Notes: generated from the sequence alone by a model not told the origin. DNA of 64,000 nt from Lentimicrobiaceae bacterium (GCA_020636745.1 JACJXH010000002.1:434001-498000); one strand, 5' to 3'. Shown: positions 25,262 through 34,309, counted from the first letter of the stretch. A program made the numbers and translations.

Positions 25262-26476
25262 ATGAGATACGCATTACAAAACAATATTGATTCTGGCATT
25301 CTTACTGATAAACTTTGGATGAAAGCTGCCGTTGCCGGAGGCTTATGGGCTGCTTTCGAAATTATTATTGGCAGTTTCCTTCATAATTTACGCATCCCAT
25401 TTGCCGGCAGTATTTTATCGGCTTTTGCTGTCATGCTGATGATAGCTTTCCATAGAATGTGGCCTGAAAAGGGCCTTATCTGGCGTGCAGGTCTTATTTG
25501 TGCCCTCATGAAATCCATTTCACCAAGTGCCCTCATCTTAGGGCCCATGATTGGCATTATGACAGAGGCCTTATTAATTGAGCTGGCAATCAGGACATTG
25601 GGAGGTAACAGGGTTGGCTATATTGTAGGTGGTGTAATGGGAGTCAGCAGCGCCCTTATCCATAAAGTGGTGAGTATTCTTATTCTTTATGGATCTGATA
25701 TTGTAGAAGTTTACTTGAATATATATCGTTTTGCGGCCAAGCAGACAGGAATACCTGATGCCAATCCATGGATTTTAGTGATTATACTTGTGGTTACATA
25801 TATTGCTGGTGGGGTGGCGGCGGCTATAACGGCCCTTATTATTCCGATCGGGAATGAAATGCCGCAGTTAGATATGCCTCAGGGAGATATGTCCCCGGGA
25901 AATACTCCTTTTACCTTATCTGCAAACCGTTACTCATTTCCCCTTTTATTGATTCATCTGGTATCCATTCCGGTATTAATTCTGGTGATTGTTAACACAA
26001 CGCTTTTAACCGGAGTTTTATTGGTATCTGTTTGGGCTGTTTTGCTTTACCTGAAATATCCAGGTGCATACCGTCGTTTTCGCAAGCCCGTTTTATGGGC
26101 ACAATTCCTGATTATTATTGTGATATCTGCTTTTTTTTGGGAGAAGAATTGTCAATATTTCATCTGTTTCAGTATTGAGGGTTTAGAAGCCGGGATTGCC
26201 ATGACACTTAGAGCGGTTGTGGTCATTATGGCGTTTTCAGCATTCAGTATTGAGTTGCGAAACCCGGTTGTAAGGAGCTTTCTTGAGAATAAAGGCATGA
26301 GGAATCTCTATCTGGCCATGTCGGTTGCTTTTTCTGCGCTGCCTTTTATGGTGGCCCGTATTCCCGACGCGCGAAAGCTTATCAGACATCCGGCAGAGGC
26401 TATTGCCATGACCTTGAATAGTGCCAGATATTGGCTTCGACATGTTGATTCCTCAGAGGACAACCCACAATTGTAA
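25262..26476 (+). CDS. Polytopic membrane protein, possible fused ECF S/T-type transporter
   Basis: 404 residues with about ten membrane segments in two halves. The first half (about 20-200) has the glycine/alanine-rich, short-loop pattern of ECF S-components or related membrane proteins (GGLWAAFEIIIGSFLHNL, ILGPMIGIMTEALLIEL). A hydrophilic Met/Pro/Gly stretch (about 199-218) joins it to a second half with YLKYPGAYRRFRKP and FSALPFMVARIPDAR, reminiscent of CbiQ-like T-components. No ATPase subunit is nearby. It lies 64 bp after mobA. The S/T reading is inference from topology and a few motifs; an unrelated membrane family is possible. Confidence 0.5.
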   Translation: MRYALQNNIDSGILTDKLWMKAAVAGGLWAAFEIIIGSFLHNLRIPFAGSILSAFAVMLMIAFHRMWPEKGLIWRAGLICALMKSISPSALILGPMIGIMTEALLIELAIRTLGGNRVGYIVGGVMGVSSALIHKVVSILILYGSDIVEVYLNIYRFAAKQTGIPDANPWILVIILVVTYIAGGVAAAITALIIPIGNEMPQLDMPQGDMSPGNTPFTLSANRYSFPLLLIHLVSIPVLILVIVNTTLLTGVLLVSVWAVLLYLKYPGAYRRFRKPVLWAQFLIIIVISAFFWEKNCQYFICFSIEGLEAGIAMTLRAVVVIMAFSAFSIELRNPVVRSFLENKGMRNLYLAMSVAFSALPFMVARIPDARKLIRHPAEAIAMTLNSARYWLRHVDSSEDNPQL

Positions 26477-26529
26477 AACTAAATCGAAAACTATTGCAGC
26501 CTGATCATCTGCACTTCGTTCAGATTAAC

Positions 26530-26537
26530 TATTTTTG
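26530..26537 (+). promoter_or_regulatory. -7 box before tatC
   Basis: TATTTTTG, a full TAnnTTTG match, 21 bp before the ATG at 26559. Confidence 0.45.
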
Positions 26538-26558
26538 ACCTGTTAATTGCAACCGTAT

Positions 26559-27404
26559 ATGCCCGAGGTGGTCACAAATAAAAAGAAAAACATTGCTCCT
26601 GAGCCTGAAGTCGAAATGTCATTTTGGGATCATCTTGATGCGCTCAGAGGGCACCTTTTCCGATCGGCTCTTGCCATAGTTATTATGGCCATCATTGCAT
26701 TTTTAAACCGGGAATTTATTTTTGACAAGCTGATTCTTTCTCCTAAAGAACCTGAATTTATTACCAACCAGTTGCTTTGCCGTTTGGGGGCATGGGCTGG
26801 TATACCGTCACTTTGCCTGGGAAATCTTGATTTGAAAATTATCAACATCAATCTTTCGGGGCAATTTACAACTCATATGTATATCAGTATGTTTGCGGGG
26901 CTTATTGCTTCTGCACCTTATGTAATATGGGAAATATGGCGGTTTATAAAACCCGCACTTTATGAAAAGGAACGTCGTTATTCACACGGAGCAGTGTTGA
27001 GTATGTCGGTATTATTTATGATTGGCGTGCTTTTCAGTTACTTTCTTATAGTGCCGCTCACTTTAAGCTTTTTTGGCTCTTATCAGGTGAGCGAATCGGT
27101 GAGCAACCAGATTTCACTTGCCTCTTATATCAGTACAGTTGTTTCTGTTACATTTTCGATGGGTGTAGTGTTTGAGCTGCCTGTTTTTGTTTATTTTCTG
27201 ACCAAAGTTGGGATTATTACTCCTGAATTTCTGAAGCGTAACCGTAAATATACACTGGTTATTTTGCTTACCATTGCTGCAATTATTACTCCTCCTGATA
27301 TCATCAGCCAGATATTGGTTACGATTCCGCTTTATGGATTGTACGAATTGAGTATCCTGGTTTCGCAGCGCATTGCCCGAAGGGCTAAGATAGCTGCTGA
27401 ATAA
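26559..27404 (+). CDS. tatC: Twin-arginine translocase subunit TatC
   Basis: 281 residues and six membrane segments. Family motifs are MSFWDHLDALRGHLFRS near residue 20 (cytoplasmic N-terminal site that recognises twin-arginine signals), YVIWEIWRFIKPALYEKERR near residue 130 and ITPPDIISQILVTIPLYGLYE near the C terminus. The ATG at 26559 is preferred over the TTG at 26547. A hydrophilic insertion with FITNQLLCRLGAWAG follows the first membrane segment. No tatA is adjacent. Confidence 0.95.
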   Translation: MPEVVTNKKKNIAPEPEVEMSFWDHLDALRGHLFRSALAIVIMAIIAFLNREFIFDKLILSPKEPEFITNQLLCRLGAWAGIPSLCLGNLDLKIININLSGQFTTHMYISMFAGLIASAPYVIWEIWRFIKPALYEKERRYSHGAVLSMSVLFMIGVLFSYFLIVPLTLSFFGSYQVSESVSNQISLASYISTVVSVTFSMGVVFELPVFVYFLTKVGIITPEFLKRNRKYTLVILLTIAAIITPPDIISQILVTIPLYGLYELSILVSQRIARRAKIAAE

Positions 27405-27472
27405 AATAATCTTTTTGTAACCTTTCATCGGGGAGTGCGTCAAACTTTCCGAACAATAACACTAAAATTATT

Positions 27473-28015
27473 ATGGCTGATAACAGACTGTACCGCTCCG
27501 TTCACGGAAGGGTCATAGGTGGGGTGGCTGGCGGACTTGCCGATTTCTTCGGAATGGATCCCACGATTGTAAGACTTATATTTGTATTGCTTGCCGTATT
27601 TGGCGGTGGCGGAGTTTTACTTTATATCATTTTGTGGGTTGTAATTCCCGAAAAAAGCCTGGGAAGTCCTTACAGTAATTTTACTGCGCAACCAAATACT
27701 CCCCCGGCTTCAAATGCTGGTGTTGATACTGGCGTTGGCGAAACCTACGAAGGTTTTGATAAAGGAAGACCGGTTTATGCCAGTCAACAGGATTATGCGC
27801 CGAAACGGAAATTTGAAGGAAGTTTGATTGGAGGGCTTGTCCTGATTTTGATTGGCTCGTTCTTTCTTTTCGAAAGGTTTATCCCTAACATCAATTTTGG
27901 CGACTTCTGGCCTTTATTACTCGTTGTAGTTGGGGTGGTGCTCATCATCAATAATTTTCCCCGCAAGGAAAGCGGATTGAATGATGAAAATACTGAAGGT
28001 AATGGTAATGTTTAA
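27473..28015 (+). CDS. PspC-domain membrane protein (small)
   Basis: 180 residues. The PspC domain fills residues 1-62 (RLYRSVHGRVIGGVAGGLAD, IVRLIFVLLAVFGGGG, LYIILWVVIPEKS). A polar linker follows, then two more membrane segments (about 120-160) that resemble the LiaI/LiaF N-terminal region. It precedes the LiaF-like gene by 17 bp. No PadR gene is adjacent here, unlike the first PspC locus. Confidence 0.88.
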   Translation: MADNRLYRSVHGRVIGGVAGGLADFFGMDPTIVRLIFVLLAVFGGGGVLLYIILWVVIPEKSLGSPYSNFTAQPNTPPASNAGVDTGVGETYEGFDKGRPVYASQQDYAPKRKFEGSLIGGLVLILIGSFFLFERFIPNINFGDFWPLLLVVVGVVLIINNFPRKESGLNDENTEGNGNV

Positions 28016-28032
28016 CATAAATCTTAGAAATC

Positions 28033-28968
28033 ATGAGCTATCGTAAAATATTCTGGGGAGTCGTCCTGGTCATCATCGGAATCCTTTTTATTCTGAAAAA
28101 TGTAGGACTTATCTTCTTCGATTGGGTCACCATATGGAGGCTCTGGCCTTTAATTCTAATACTTTGGGGTATCTCACTTATACCTGTTAAGGATTATTTG
28201 AAACTGATTTTTTCAGTTGTTTTTATCGGGCTGGCTGTACTTTTAGTTAGTCAGTATGATAAATCAGGTTATTATAGTTTCGGATGGGACAAAGAAAGGC
28301 ATGGCCGCATGGATGACTATGATGATAAGTGGAGCGACAACTCAGCTGAACAGGATTTGTTTCAAACTTATGATTCAACTATTCAAAGGGTTGAGCTAAG
28401 CCTTGATGCGGCTGCCGGCGATTTTCGGTTGAATGAAACTGCCCCGGCTGACAAATTGCTCACTTTTACCAAAAAAGGAAACATTGGAAATTACAGCATG
28501 ACATCTGATGATGATAGTACTTATAGAAAAATCAACCTGACTATCAATGATTCCCATGTGCGGTTTAAAAACAATGGCAACAGGGTGAAACTTAGCTTAA
28601 ATACGAAACCAATATGGGATTTTGACTTTAGTATAGGTGCTGCCAGTATCAAATTCGACCTTTCTGATTATAAAGTTGGTAAAATGAATATTGATGGAGG
28701 AGCTTCTTCAATTGATATTAAGCTTGGCGACTTAAGCGAAAAAACCAATGTGGATATTTCTGCTGGGGCTTCTTCTATTAATTTGAATATTCCTGAGGGA
28801 TCGGGCGCCGAACTCCGCACTGAAACTGTGCTCTCGAGCAGGAATTTTGAAGGATTTAAAAAAGTGGGCTCCGGACTCTTCAGAACTGACAATTTCGACA
28901 CTGCCAGTAATAAGATATTTATTTCAATTGATGCCGGAGTATCAAGCCTAAGCATCAGAAGGTATTAA
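28033..28968 (+). CDS. LiaF-like envelope-stress membrane protein with beta-helix C terminus
   Basis: 311 residues. Four short membrane segments at the N terminus (IFWGVVLVIIGILFILKNVG and the following segments, to about residue 75) are followed by a polar linker. The C-terminal domain (about 110-311) repeats short beta strands such as NIDGGASSIDIKLGDLSE and ISAGASSINLNIPEGSG, as in LiaF/toastrack domains. It is probably co-transcribed with the small PspC gene 17 bp upstream and ends 21 bp before a terminator. A role in envelope stress is inferred from families. Confidence 0.83.
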   Translation: MSYRKIFWGVVLVIIGILFILKNVGLIFFDWVTIWRLWPLILILWGISLIPVKDYLKLIFSVVFIGLAVLLVSQYDKSGYYSFGWDKERHGRMDDYDDKWSDNSAEQDLFQTYDSTIQRVELSLDAAAGDFRLNETAPADKLLTFTKKGNIGNYSMTSDDDSTYRKINLTINDSHVRFKNNGNRVKLSLNTKPIWDFDFSIGAASIKFDLSDYKVGKMNIDGGASSIDIKLGDLSEKTNVDISAGASSINLNIPEGSGAELRTETVLSSRNFEGFKKVGSGLFRTDNFDTASNKIFISIDAGVSSLSIRRY

Positions 28969-28989
28969 TCTTCTCATCACAGGAATGGA

Positions 28990-29020
28990 AACCAGCCTAT
29001 ATTGTCAGGCTGGTTTTTTT
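28990..29020 (+). terminator. Terminator after the PspC/LiaF-like pair
   Basis: A 9-bp stem AACCAGCCT/AGGCTGGTT with an 8-nt loop leads into seven T. It abuts the stop codon of the convergent esterase gene. Confidence 0.85.
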
Positions 29021-29822
29021 ATGCCGGTAATCCCGGTTCCGCCAGGTTGCATTCTTTTCCAAGAAACATACTGAAGAGCCGGCAAAGCTCGGCTGGGGCG
29101 TCGGCGTGCACCCAGTGAGAGGCTCCGGCAATGGTTTGAACAGATGCTTCTGGAAAGTTTTTGTGAATCAAAGCGGTATCCTCGTCTTTGATATAATCAG
29201 AGTTGCCGCCTTTAATAAACAAGGTGGGACCGGTATACTTTGCCGAACTCTCAATGCCATCAAAAACATAGTCCATGTTTGCACTTATCGATGGCAGGTT
29301 CAGCCTCCAATCGAGTGAATGGCGGGTTTTTCTGTAAAGATTTTTCATCACAAAAAGCCTGATGCGCTTGTCGGGAATGGATTGTAAAAGCAATTGCTCA
29401 ACTTCCTCTCTGGTACTTACGGCTTCGAAGTTTACAGACATCATGGCGCTTATCATGTCGAAGTGTACATTCCTGCCGGGGTATTTTCTGGGGCTGATGT
29501 CAACCACAACGAGCTTGTTTACCATTTCGGGGTGCTCAAGCGTAAAAGTCATGGCCACTTTTCCTCCCATGGAGTGGCCTATTATCATGGGATTGGTGAG
29601 GTTATGGTCTTCAATGAACTCAAGCAGATCATCTGCCATAGCCATGTAATTAAAAGTAGGGCTGTGCGGCGATTGACCATGATTTCGTAAATCAGGAATA
29701 TATACCGAAAATTTCTCAGCCAAGCGTTTCCCAAGTGTTACCCAGTTGTCGGAAATGCCAAATACTCCATGCAGAATAATTAGTGGCTGCCCCTGCCCAA
29801 AGTGACGATGAAAAAGTTTCAT
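29019..29822 (-). CDS. Alpha/beta hydrolase (YbfF-like esterase)
   Basis: 267 residues. The oxyanion region is LIILHGVFGISDNW, the nucleophile elbow is GHSMGG near residue 102, and the catalytic histidine is in GASHWVHADAP near residue 240. IPDLRNHGQSPHS is characteristic of YbfF-type esterases. It is cytoplasmic, without a signal peptide. The substrate is unknown. It lies 113 bp downstream of pdxJ on the same strand. Confidence 0.9.
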   Translation of the reverse strand: MKLFHRHFGQGQPLIILHGVFGISDNWVTLGKRLAEKFSVYIPDLRNHGQSPHSPTFNYMAMADDLLEFIEDHNLTNPMIIGHSMGGKVAMTFTLEHPEMVNKLVVVDISPRKYPGRNVHFDMISAMMSVNFEAVSTREEVEQLLLQSIPDKRIRLFVMKNLYRKTRHSLDWRLNLPSISANMDYVFDGIESSAKYTGPTLFIKGGNSDYIKDEDTALIHKNFPEASVQTIAGASHWVHADAPAELCRLFSMFLGKECNLAEPGLPA

Positions 29823-29935
29823 TTTTCAGACTCGTTTTATTATCCTATTGTTATCAGGAAGCTCTCCAATGGTTCCTTGTTTCATTTGTGATCTGGTAAA
29901 TTCAACCCTCATTAAAAAAGCCTGACAACTTTTGA

Positions 29936-30664
29936 TTATAGCGGAAGCCAGGGTTTCAGTTCCCGTAAATATAACTGTATTGTTGTTTCCAATCCGAAAT
30001 AAAGTGCATCGGCAATTAAAGCATGCCCAATTGAGACTTCAAGTAACCCCGGAATATTTTGAGCGAAATATCTTAGATTATCAAGGTTAAGATCATGGCC
30101 TGCATTCAGTCCGAGCCCTGATTTAGTTGCGGCTTCGGCGGCTGTAATAAAAGGTGCTATGGCTTTTTCGCGCCCTGAGTGATATTCGCTGGCATAAGCT
30201 TCGGTATATAGTTCAATGCGGTTAGTGCCGGTAGCTGCTGCCGCTTCAGCCATTTTGGGGTTGGGATCAACAAATATAGAAGTTCTGATGCCTTCCTTTT
30301 GAAAAGTACTTACAATGTCAGTAAGGTGATTACGGTATGTAATAGTATCCCAGCCATGATTGGAGGTAATTGCATCAACGGCATCGGGCACCAGGGTGAC
30401 CTGTGCTGGCTTGATTCTCAGCACTAGATCAATAAACGCTTTTTCTGGATTTCCTTCAATATTAAACTCTGTTGAAAGTATAGGTTTTAGATCGATGGCA
30501 TCTTTATATCTGATATGTCTTTCGTCAGGCCGTGGATGTACGGTTATTCCCTGAGCTCCAAACCGTTCGCAATCTAACGCAGCCTTCAATACATCAGGCA
30601 GATTGCCTCCCCTGGCATTTCGCAGAGTTGCAATTTTGTTTATATTTACGCTTAATTTTGTCAT
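29936..30664 (-). CDS. pdxJ: Pyridoxine 5'-phosphate synthase
   Basis: 242 residues, a typical TIM-barrel PdxJ. Motifs are LSVNINKIATLRNARGG at the N terminus, ITVHPRPDERHI near residue 40, NIEGNP, QVTLVPDA, GLGLNAGHDLN and VSIGHALIADAL. It condenses 3-amino-2-oxopropyl phosphate with deoxyxylulose 5-phosphate in vitamin B6 synthesis. The gene is divergent from the lipoprotein at 30756. Confidence 0.96.
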   Translation of the reverse strand: MTKLSVNINKIATLRNARGGNLPDVLKAALDCERFGAQGITVHPRPDERHIRYKDAIDLKPILSTEFNIEGNPEKAFIDLVLRIKPAQVTLVPDAVDAITSNHGWDTITYRNHLTDIVSTFQKEGIRTSIFVDPNPKMAEAAAATGTNRIELYTEAYASEYHSGREKAIAPFITAAEAATKSGLGLNAGHDLNLDNLRYFAQNIPGLLEVSIGHALIADALYFGLETTIQLYLRELKPWLPL

Positions 30665-30684
30665 TGGATTAGATTTTTATCCTG

Positions 30685-30692
30685 CAAAGGTA
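30685..30692 (-). promoter_or_regulatory. -7 box for pdxJ
   Basis: The minus strand reads TACCTTTG, a full TAnnTTTG match, 20 bp before the ATG at 30664. Confidence 0.5.
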
Positions 30693-30755
30693 TTAATTAA
30701 CCTGCTTGGCCATTGCACAATCCTCCTTCGTTTTCATGCTGCATTAAATGACCTT

Positions 30756-31196
30756 ATGAAAAAAATACAGATTATCATCTCTGGTTTATTGTTCTTTTCC
30801 TGCACAAGCCGGTTTCCGGGGCCTGATGAGGCCGATGTCAAGCAGCAGATTGTTGAAGTTGAGCACAATTTTGCAAAAATGGCTGCTGATAGTGGTATTG
30901 ATAAAGCTTTTATTTTTTACGCTGCTCCCGATGCTGTACTGAAAAGAGGAAATTTGCTTATTAAAGGGCGTGACTCTATTGCGGTTTATTTAGAAGCTGC
31001 AAATATGGCGAATGACAAACTTTTATGGGAGCCTGATTATGTGGATGTTGCATCGTCAGGCGATTTGGCATACACCTATGGCCGTTTTGTTTATTTTTCG
31101 CCCGATTCAACCGGCAATCTGATAGAACAACATGGCTTTTTTCATACTGTTTGGAAGCGCATGCCTGACGGGAACTGGAAATTTGTTTGGGATTAG
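30756..31196 (+). CDS. DUF4440/SnoaL-like lipoprotein
   Basis: 146 residues. The ATG at 30756 starts a lipoprotein signal MKKIQIIISGLLFFSC with the cysteine at residue 16. The mature part has the cystatin-like/DUF4440 pattern: EVEHNFAKMAADSGIDKAF, a middle LIKGRDSIAVYL and a C-terminal HTVWKRMPDGNWKFVWD. Family members are small periplasmic or surface proteins, some enzymatic; the role here is unknown. The frame is open upstream to 30603, but that part overlaps pdxJ. Confidence 0.82.
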   Translation: MKKIQIIISGLLFFSCTSRFPGPDEADVKQQIVEVEHNFAKMAADSGIDKAFIFYAAPDAVLKRGNLLIKGRDSIAVYLEAANMANDKLLWEPDYVDVASSGDLAYTYGRFVYFSPDSTGNLIEQHGFFHTVWKRMPDGNWKFVWD

Positions 31197-31249
31197 TTTG
31201 ATTATTCGGGTTGCACTTCCAGTTATCTGATATGCCTGAAGATTTTAAT

Positions 31250-31257
31250 TAACTTTG
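31250..31257 (+). promoter_or_regulatory. -7 box before the CBS-domain gene
   Basis: TAACTTTG, a full TAnnTTTG match, 28 bp before the ATG at 31286. Confidence 0.5.
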
Positions 31258-31285
31258 TATGTTTATTTACCTTAACCCTTAAATT

Positions 31286-31948
31286 ATGTTGGCAAAAGAA
31301 CTCATCAGTGATGCCATTATGCCTCTGAAGACTTCTGACAGTGGGCTGATAGCGCTTAACTGGATGGAGGAGTTCAGAGTGTCGCATCTCCCGATTGTGA
31401 ATGATAACGATTTTCTTGGTCTGGTTTCTGAATCAGATATTTACGAGATGAATAGTTATGAAGAGCCTTTGGGTAATCATGTGCTTTCACTACAGAAACC
31501 ATATGTGTATGATTATCAACATGTGTATGATGTTATCCATCAGGTTTTTGAACAAAAGCTTACGCTTATCCCTGTAATTGATGAAAAACAGAAATATCTG
31601 GGGTCTATTACTCTTCAGTGTTTGGTTAAGTATTTTGCCAGATTGGCAGCCGTAGATAATCCCGGTGGCATTATTGTTCTTGAAATGGGAATCAGGGATT
31701 ATTCGCTGAGCGAAATTGCACGTATTGTTGAGTCAAACGATTCAAGTATTCTCAGCTTATATATTATGACCTTGCCTGATTCTACCAGAATGGAAGTGAC
31801 GATTAAAATAAACAGGATGGATATCGGACCTGTTATACAAACCTTTAACCGTTATAATTACAATATCAAGGCTTCATTTTATGAAAATGAACTGAATGAA
31901 TCGTTGAAAGACCGATATGATTCCCTGATGAAATTTCTTGATATCTGA
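31286..31948 (+). CDS. CBS-domain pair protein with ACT-like C terminus
   Basis: 220 residues. Two CBS domains occupy about 1-125 (LISDAIMPLKTSDSGLIAL, LPIVNDNDFLGLVSESD, LIPVIDEKQKYLGSI). The last 80 residues (IVVLEMG-like IIVLEMGIRDYSLSEIARI) resemble a ligand-binding ACT-like fold. It is a probable nucleotide- or cofactor-sensing regulator. It lies 9 bp before the BamA/TamA-like gene and belongs to the nadK-bamA region, where a similar CBS protein is common in Bacteroidota. No enzymatic domain is present. Confidence 0.85.
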   Translation: MLAKELISDAIMPLKTSDSGLIALNWMEEFRVSHLPIVNDNDFLGLVSESDIYEMNSYEEPLGNHVLSLQKPYVYDYQHVYDVIHQVFEQKLTLIPVIDEKQKYLGSITLQCLVKYFARLAAVDNPGGIIVLEMGIRDYSLSEIARIVESNDSSILSLYIMTLPDSTRMEVTIKINRMDIGPVIQTFNRYNYNIKASFYENELNESLKDRYDSLMKFLDI

Positions 31949-31957
31949 TATTCCTGA

Positions 31958-33358
31958 ATGAGGTTTTTTCGCAATGTTTTGTTAACTGGTATTGTGTCAT
32001 TACTCACACTGATTGCGTGTGCTGCGAATGATTCTACCCAGGTTTATGTAATTCAGGATATCGCGGTAAGCGGAAATGCCAGAACCCGCGCCTATATTAT
32101 TCTAAGAGAACTGACATTTAAAACAGGTGATACAATTGTTGACTATAACCTGAACAGAGCAATCGAGCAGTCCAAAACAAATTTGTTAAATCAGCCTCTG
32201 TTTCATTTCGTGCATTTTGAAATTACTGATGGAGCTGAGCCTGGAAAAATCATGGTACACATTGATGTTACCGAAAGATGGTACACCTGGCTTTGGCCTG
32301 TTTTTGAAATTTCGGACCGAAATTTTAATGCATGGCTTGAAAATGGCGATTTGAGCCGTTTATCATACGGTCTTTTTTTTCAGCAGGAAAATTTCAGAGG
32401 CCGGCTCGAAAAACTTCATGTACGCATGAAGCTGGGATACCAGCAGCAGGTTTCGTTGTTGTATGATGTTCCTTATATCAATCATAATAAAACCATCGGA
32501 GCCGGATTTTCATTTTCAGCCGGAAGACAGCGGGAAGTAGCCTATGACACAGAAGATAACAAGCTTTTGTATTACAGGGGCCATCAATTTATGTTAAAGG
32601 AGATTGATGTCGCACTGTTGGGGCATTACAGGCCTGATATCCATTATGCCCATACACTGAAGCTACGTTATAACCAACTTACCATAAATGATTTATTGCT
32701 GTTTCTTAATCCTGAATTTAATTTAACTACGGGCAGTAAAGCCGCATATACCGCATTAAGCTATTATTTAAAAATAGATTTTCGTGATCAGCGCGCCTAT
32801 CCGCTTAAAGGTTGGTATGCCGATGCTGAATTATCCCGATTTGGATTATTGCCTGGCGATAATGCCGATTTTATTACCATAAGGCCAACTTTGCGGTTTC
32901 ATTTTTCAATTGCACCTCGCTGGTATATTGCGTTAGGCGCTGCTGCGAAAATGACAACTGGCGGAGAGGTTCCATGGTATCTCAACCGTGCATTTGGTTA
33001 CCGGCGCGACTATGTGCGCGGATATGAGTATTATGTAACCGAAGGGCGGCATTTTTGGCTGCTGAAATCAAATATTAAGTTCGCTTTGCTGAAACCTTCT
33101 GTAAAAACTATAAGCTGGATAAAGTCCGATAAATTTAATACAATTCCCTATTCTCTTTATCTTAGCGCATTTACTGATCTGGGGCAAGCCTGGCCTGAAA
33201 CCGACAAGGAAAAAAATAATCTCCAGGGTGTATTACAATCGGGTACAGGTGTAGGATTGGATTTTATAACATATTATGATAAGGTGTTCAGGATGGAAGT
33301 TTCGTTTAATGCAAAAGGAGAAGCCGGTCTTTTCGTGCATTTTATGGCAGCCATCTGA
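31958..33358 (+). CDS. BamA/TamA-like outer-membrane protein with one POTRA-like domain
   Basis: 466 residues. A signal peptide ends at about residue 22 (CAANDS). One POTRA-like domain follows (about 30-108: VIQDIAVSGNARTRAYIILREL, GDTIVDYNLNRAI, MVHIDVTERW). A beta-barrel of the surface-antigen superfamily fills the rest (FGYRRDYVRGYEYYVTEG, GVLQSGTGVGLDF). It is smaller than BamA and has one POTRA. It sits upstream of nadK and bamA, which suggests an accessory outer-membrane assembly or transport role; the substrate is unknown. Confidence 0.85.
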   Translation: MRFFRNVLLTGIVSLLTLIACAANDSTQVYVIQDIAVSGNARTRAYIILRELTFKTGDTIVDYNLNRAIEQSKTNLLNQPLFHFVHFEITDGAEPGKIMVHIDVTERWYTWLWPVFEISDRNFNAWLENGDLSRLSYGLFFQQENFRGRLEKLHVRMKLGYQQQVSLLYDVPYINHNKTIGAGFSFSAGRQREVAYDTEDNKLLYYRGHQFMLKEIDVALLGHYRPDIHYAHTLKLRYNQLTINDLLLFLNPEFNLTTGSKAAYTALSYYLKIDFRDQRAYPLKGWYADAELSRFGLLPGDNADFITIRPTLRFHFSIAPRWYIALGAAAKMTTGGEVPWYLNRAFGYRRDYVRGYEYYVTEGRHFWLLKSNIKFALLKPSVKTISWIKSDKFNTIPYSLYLSAFTDLGQAWPETDKEKNNLQGVLQSGTGVGLDFITYYDKVFRMEVSFNAKGEAGLFVHFMAAI

Positions 33359-33379
33359 CCTAAAACCGGCCCTGTGTTG

Positions 33380-33387
33380 TACATTTG
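33380..33387 (+). promoter_or_regulatory. -7 box for nadK
   Basis: TACATTTG, a full TAnnTTTG match, 43 bp before the ATG at 33431 and inside the frame open from 33374, which argues against that start. Confidence 0.5.
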
Positions 33388-33430
33388 CATCAGGAAGGCC
33401 GGTAAAGTTTCTCCGGATAAAACTAAGCCT

Positions 33431-34309
33431 ATGAAAATTGCACTTTTCGGAAAAAATTTTGCCGATAACCGGTTCTTTTATTTTCAACAATTGATAGAAA
33501 AACTGGAATCAAGCAGTATTGAGTTGATGATTTATGAATCTTTTTACAATTTTGTAAAAGAGAGATGTATCTTCTCAAAACCTCCCCGGTTGTTTACAAG
33601 CTATCATCAACTGCCGGGGCAGGCCGATTTCATGTTCTCCATTGGTGGTGACGGAACATTACTTGATGCCATTACGCTCATCAGAGACTCTGGCATCCCT
33701 GTCATGGGGATTAATCTTGGCCGGATGGGATTTCTTTCAAGTATTTCAAAAGATGAAATTAACCAGGCGGTTGATGCCATTATTAATGGCGAATATATTC
33801 TTGACAAAAGATCGCTCATTCATGTTGAAACCCCTCAGCATATTTTTGGCGAAATCAATTATGCTTTGAATGAGCTTACCATTAATAAAAAGGAAACAGG
33901 AGCCATGATTCTGGTTCATGTTTTTATCAATGATGTATTGCTTAATTCCTATTGGGCAGATGGTTTAATAATTGCAACGCCCACTGGCTCTACAGCCTAT
34001 TCGCTCAGTTGTAACGGGCCTATTATTACACCTGACTCTGAAAATTTTGTGATAACGCCCATTGCTACACACAATTTAACTGTAAGACCTGTCGTTATTC
34101 CTGACAAAAGTGTGATAAAAATCAGAGTGGAGGGTCGTGTATCTCAATATATGGTTGGGCTTGATTCAAGAATGTCAACCATTGATTCAAATACTGAAAT
34201 GCTGGTTCGTAAAGAAAAATTCAGCGTAAATCTGGTGCAGCGCAGGAATGATAATTTCTTTACAACCATCAGGCAAAAACTCCTTTGGGGGCAAGATATC
34301 CGCAACTGA
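33431..34309 (+). CDS. nadK: NAD kinase
   Basis: 292 residues. The ATP/NAD kinase signature SIGGDGTLLDAI is near residue 70; GINLGRMGFLSSI and NELTINKKETG follow, and the NAD-binding DGLIIATPTGSTAYSLSCNGPI is near residue 180. It makes NADP from NAD and ATP. The ATG at 33431 is chosen over 33374 because the extra residues cover the promoter. This is the first gene of the usual Bacteroidota nadK-uppS-bamA cluster. Confidence 0.95.
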   Translation: MKIALFGKNFADNRFFYFQQLIEKLESSSIELMIYESFYNFVKERCIFSKPPRLFTSYHQLPGQADFMFSIGGDGTLLDAITLIRDSGIPVMGINLGRMGFLSSISKDEINQAVDAIINGEYILDKRSLIHVETPQHIFGEINYALNELTINKKETGAMILVHVFINDVLLNSYWADGLIIATPTGSTAYSLSCNGPIITPDSENFVITPIATHNLTVRPVVIPDKSVIKIRVEGRVSQYMVGLDSRMSTIDSNTEMLVRKEKFSVNLVQRRNDNFFTTIRQKLLWGQDIRN

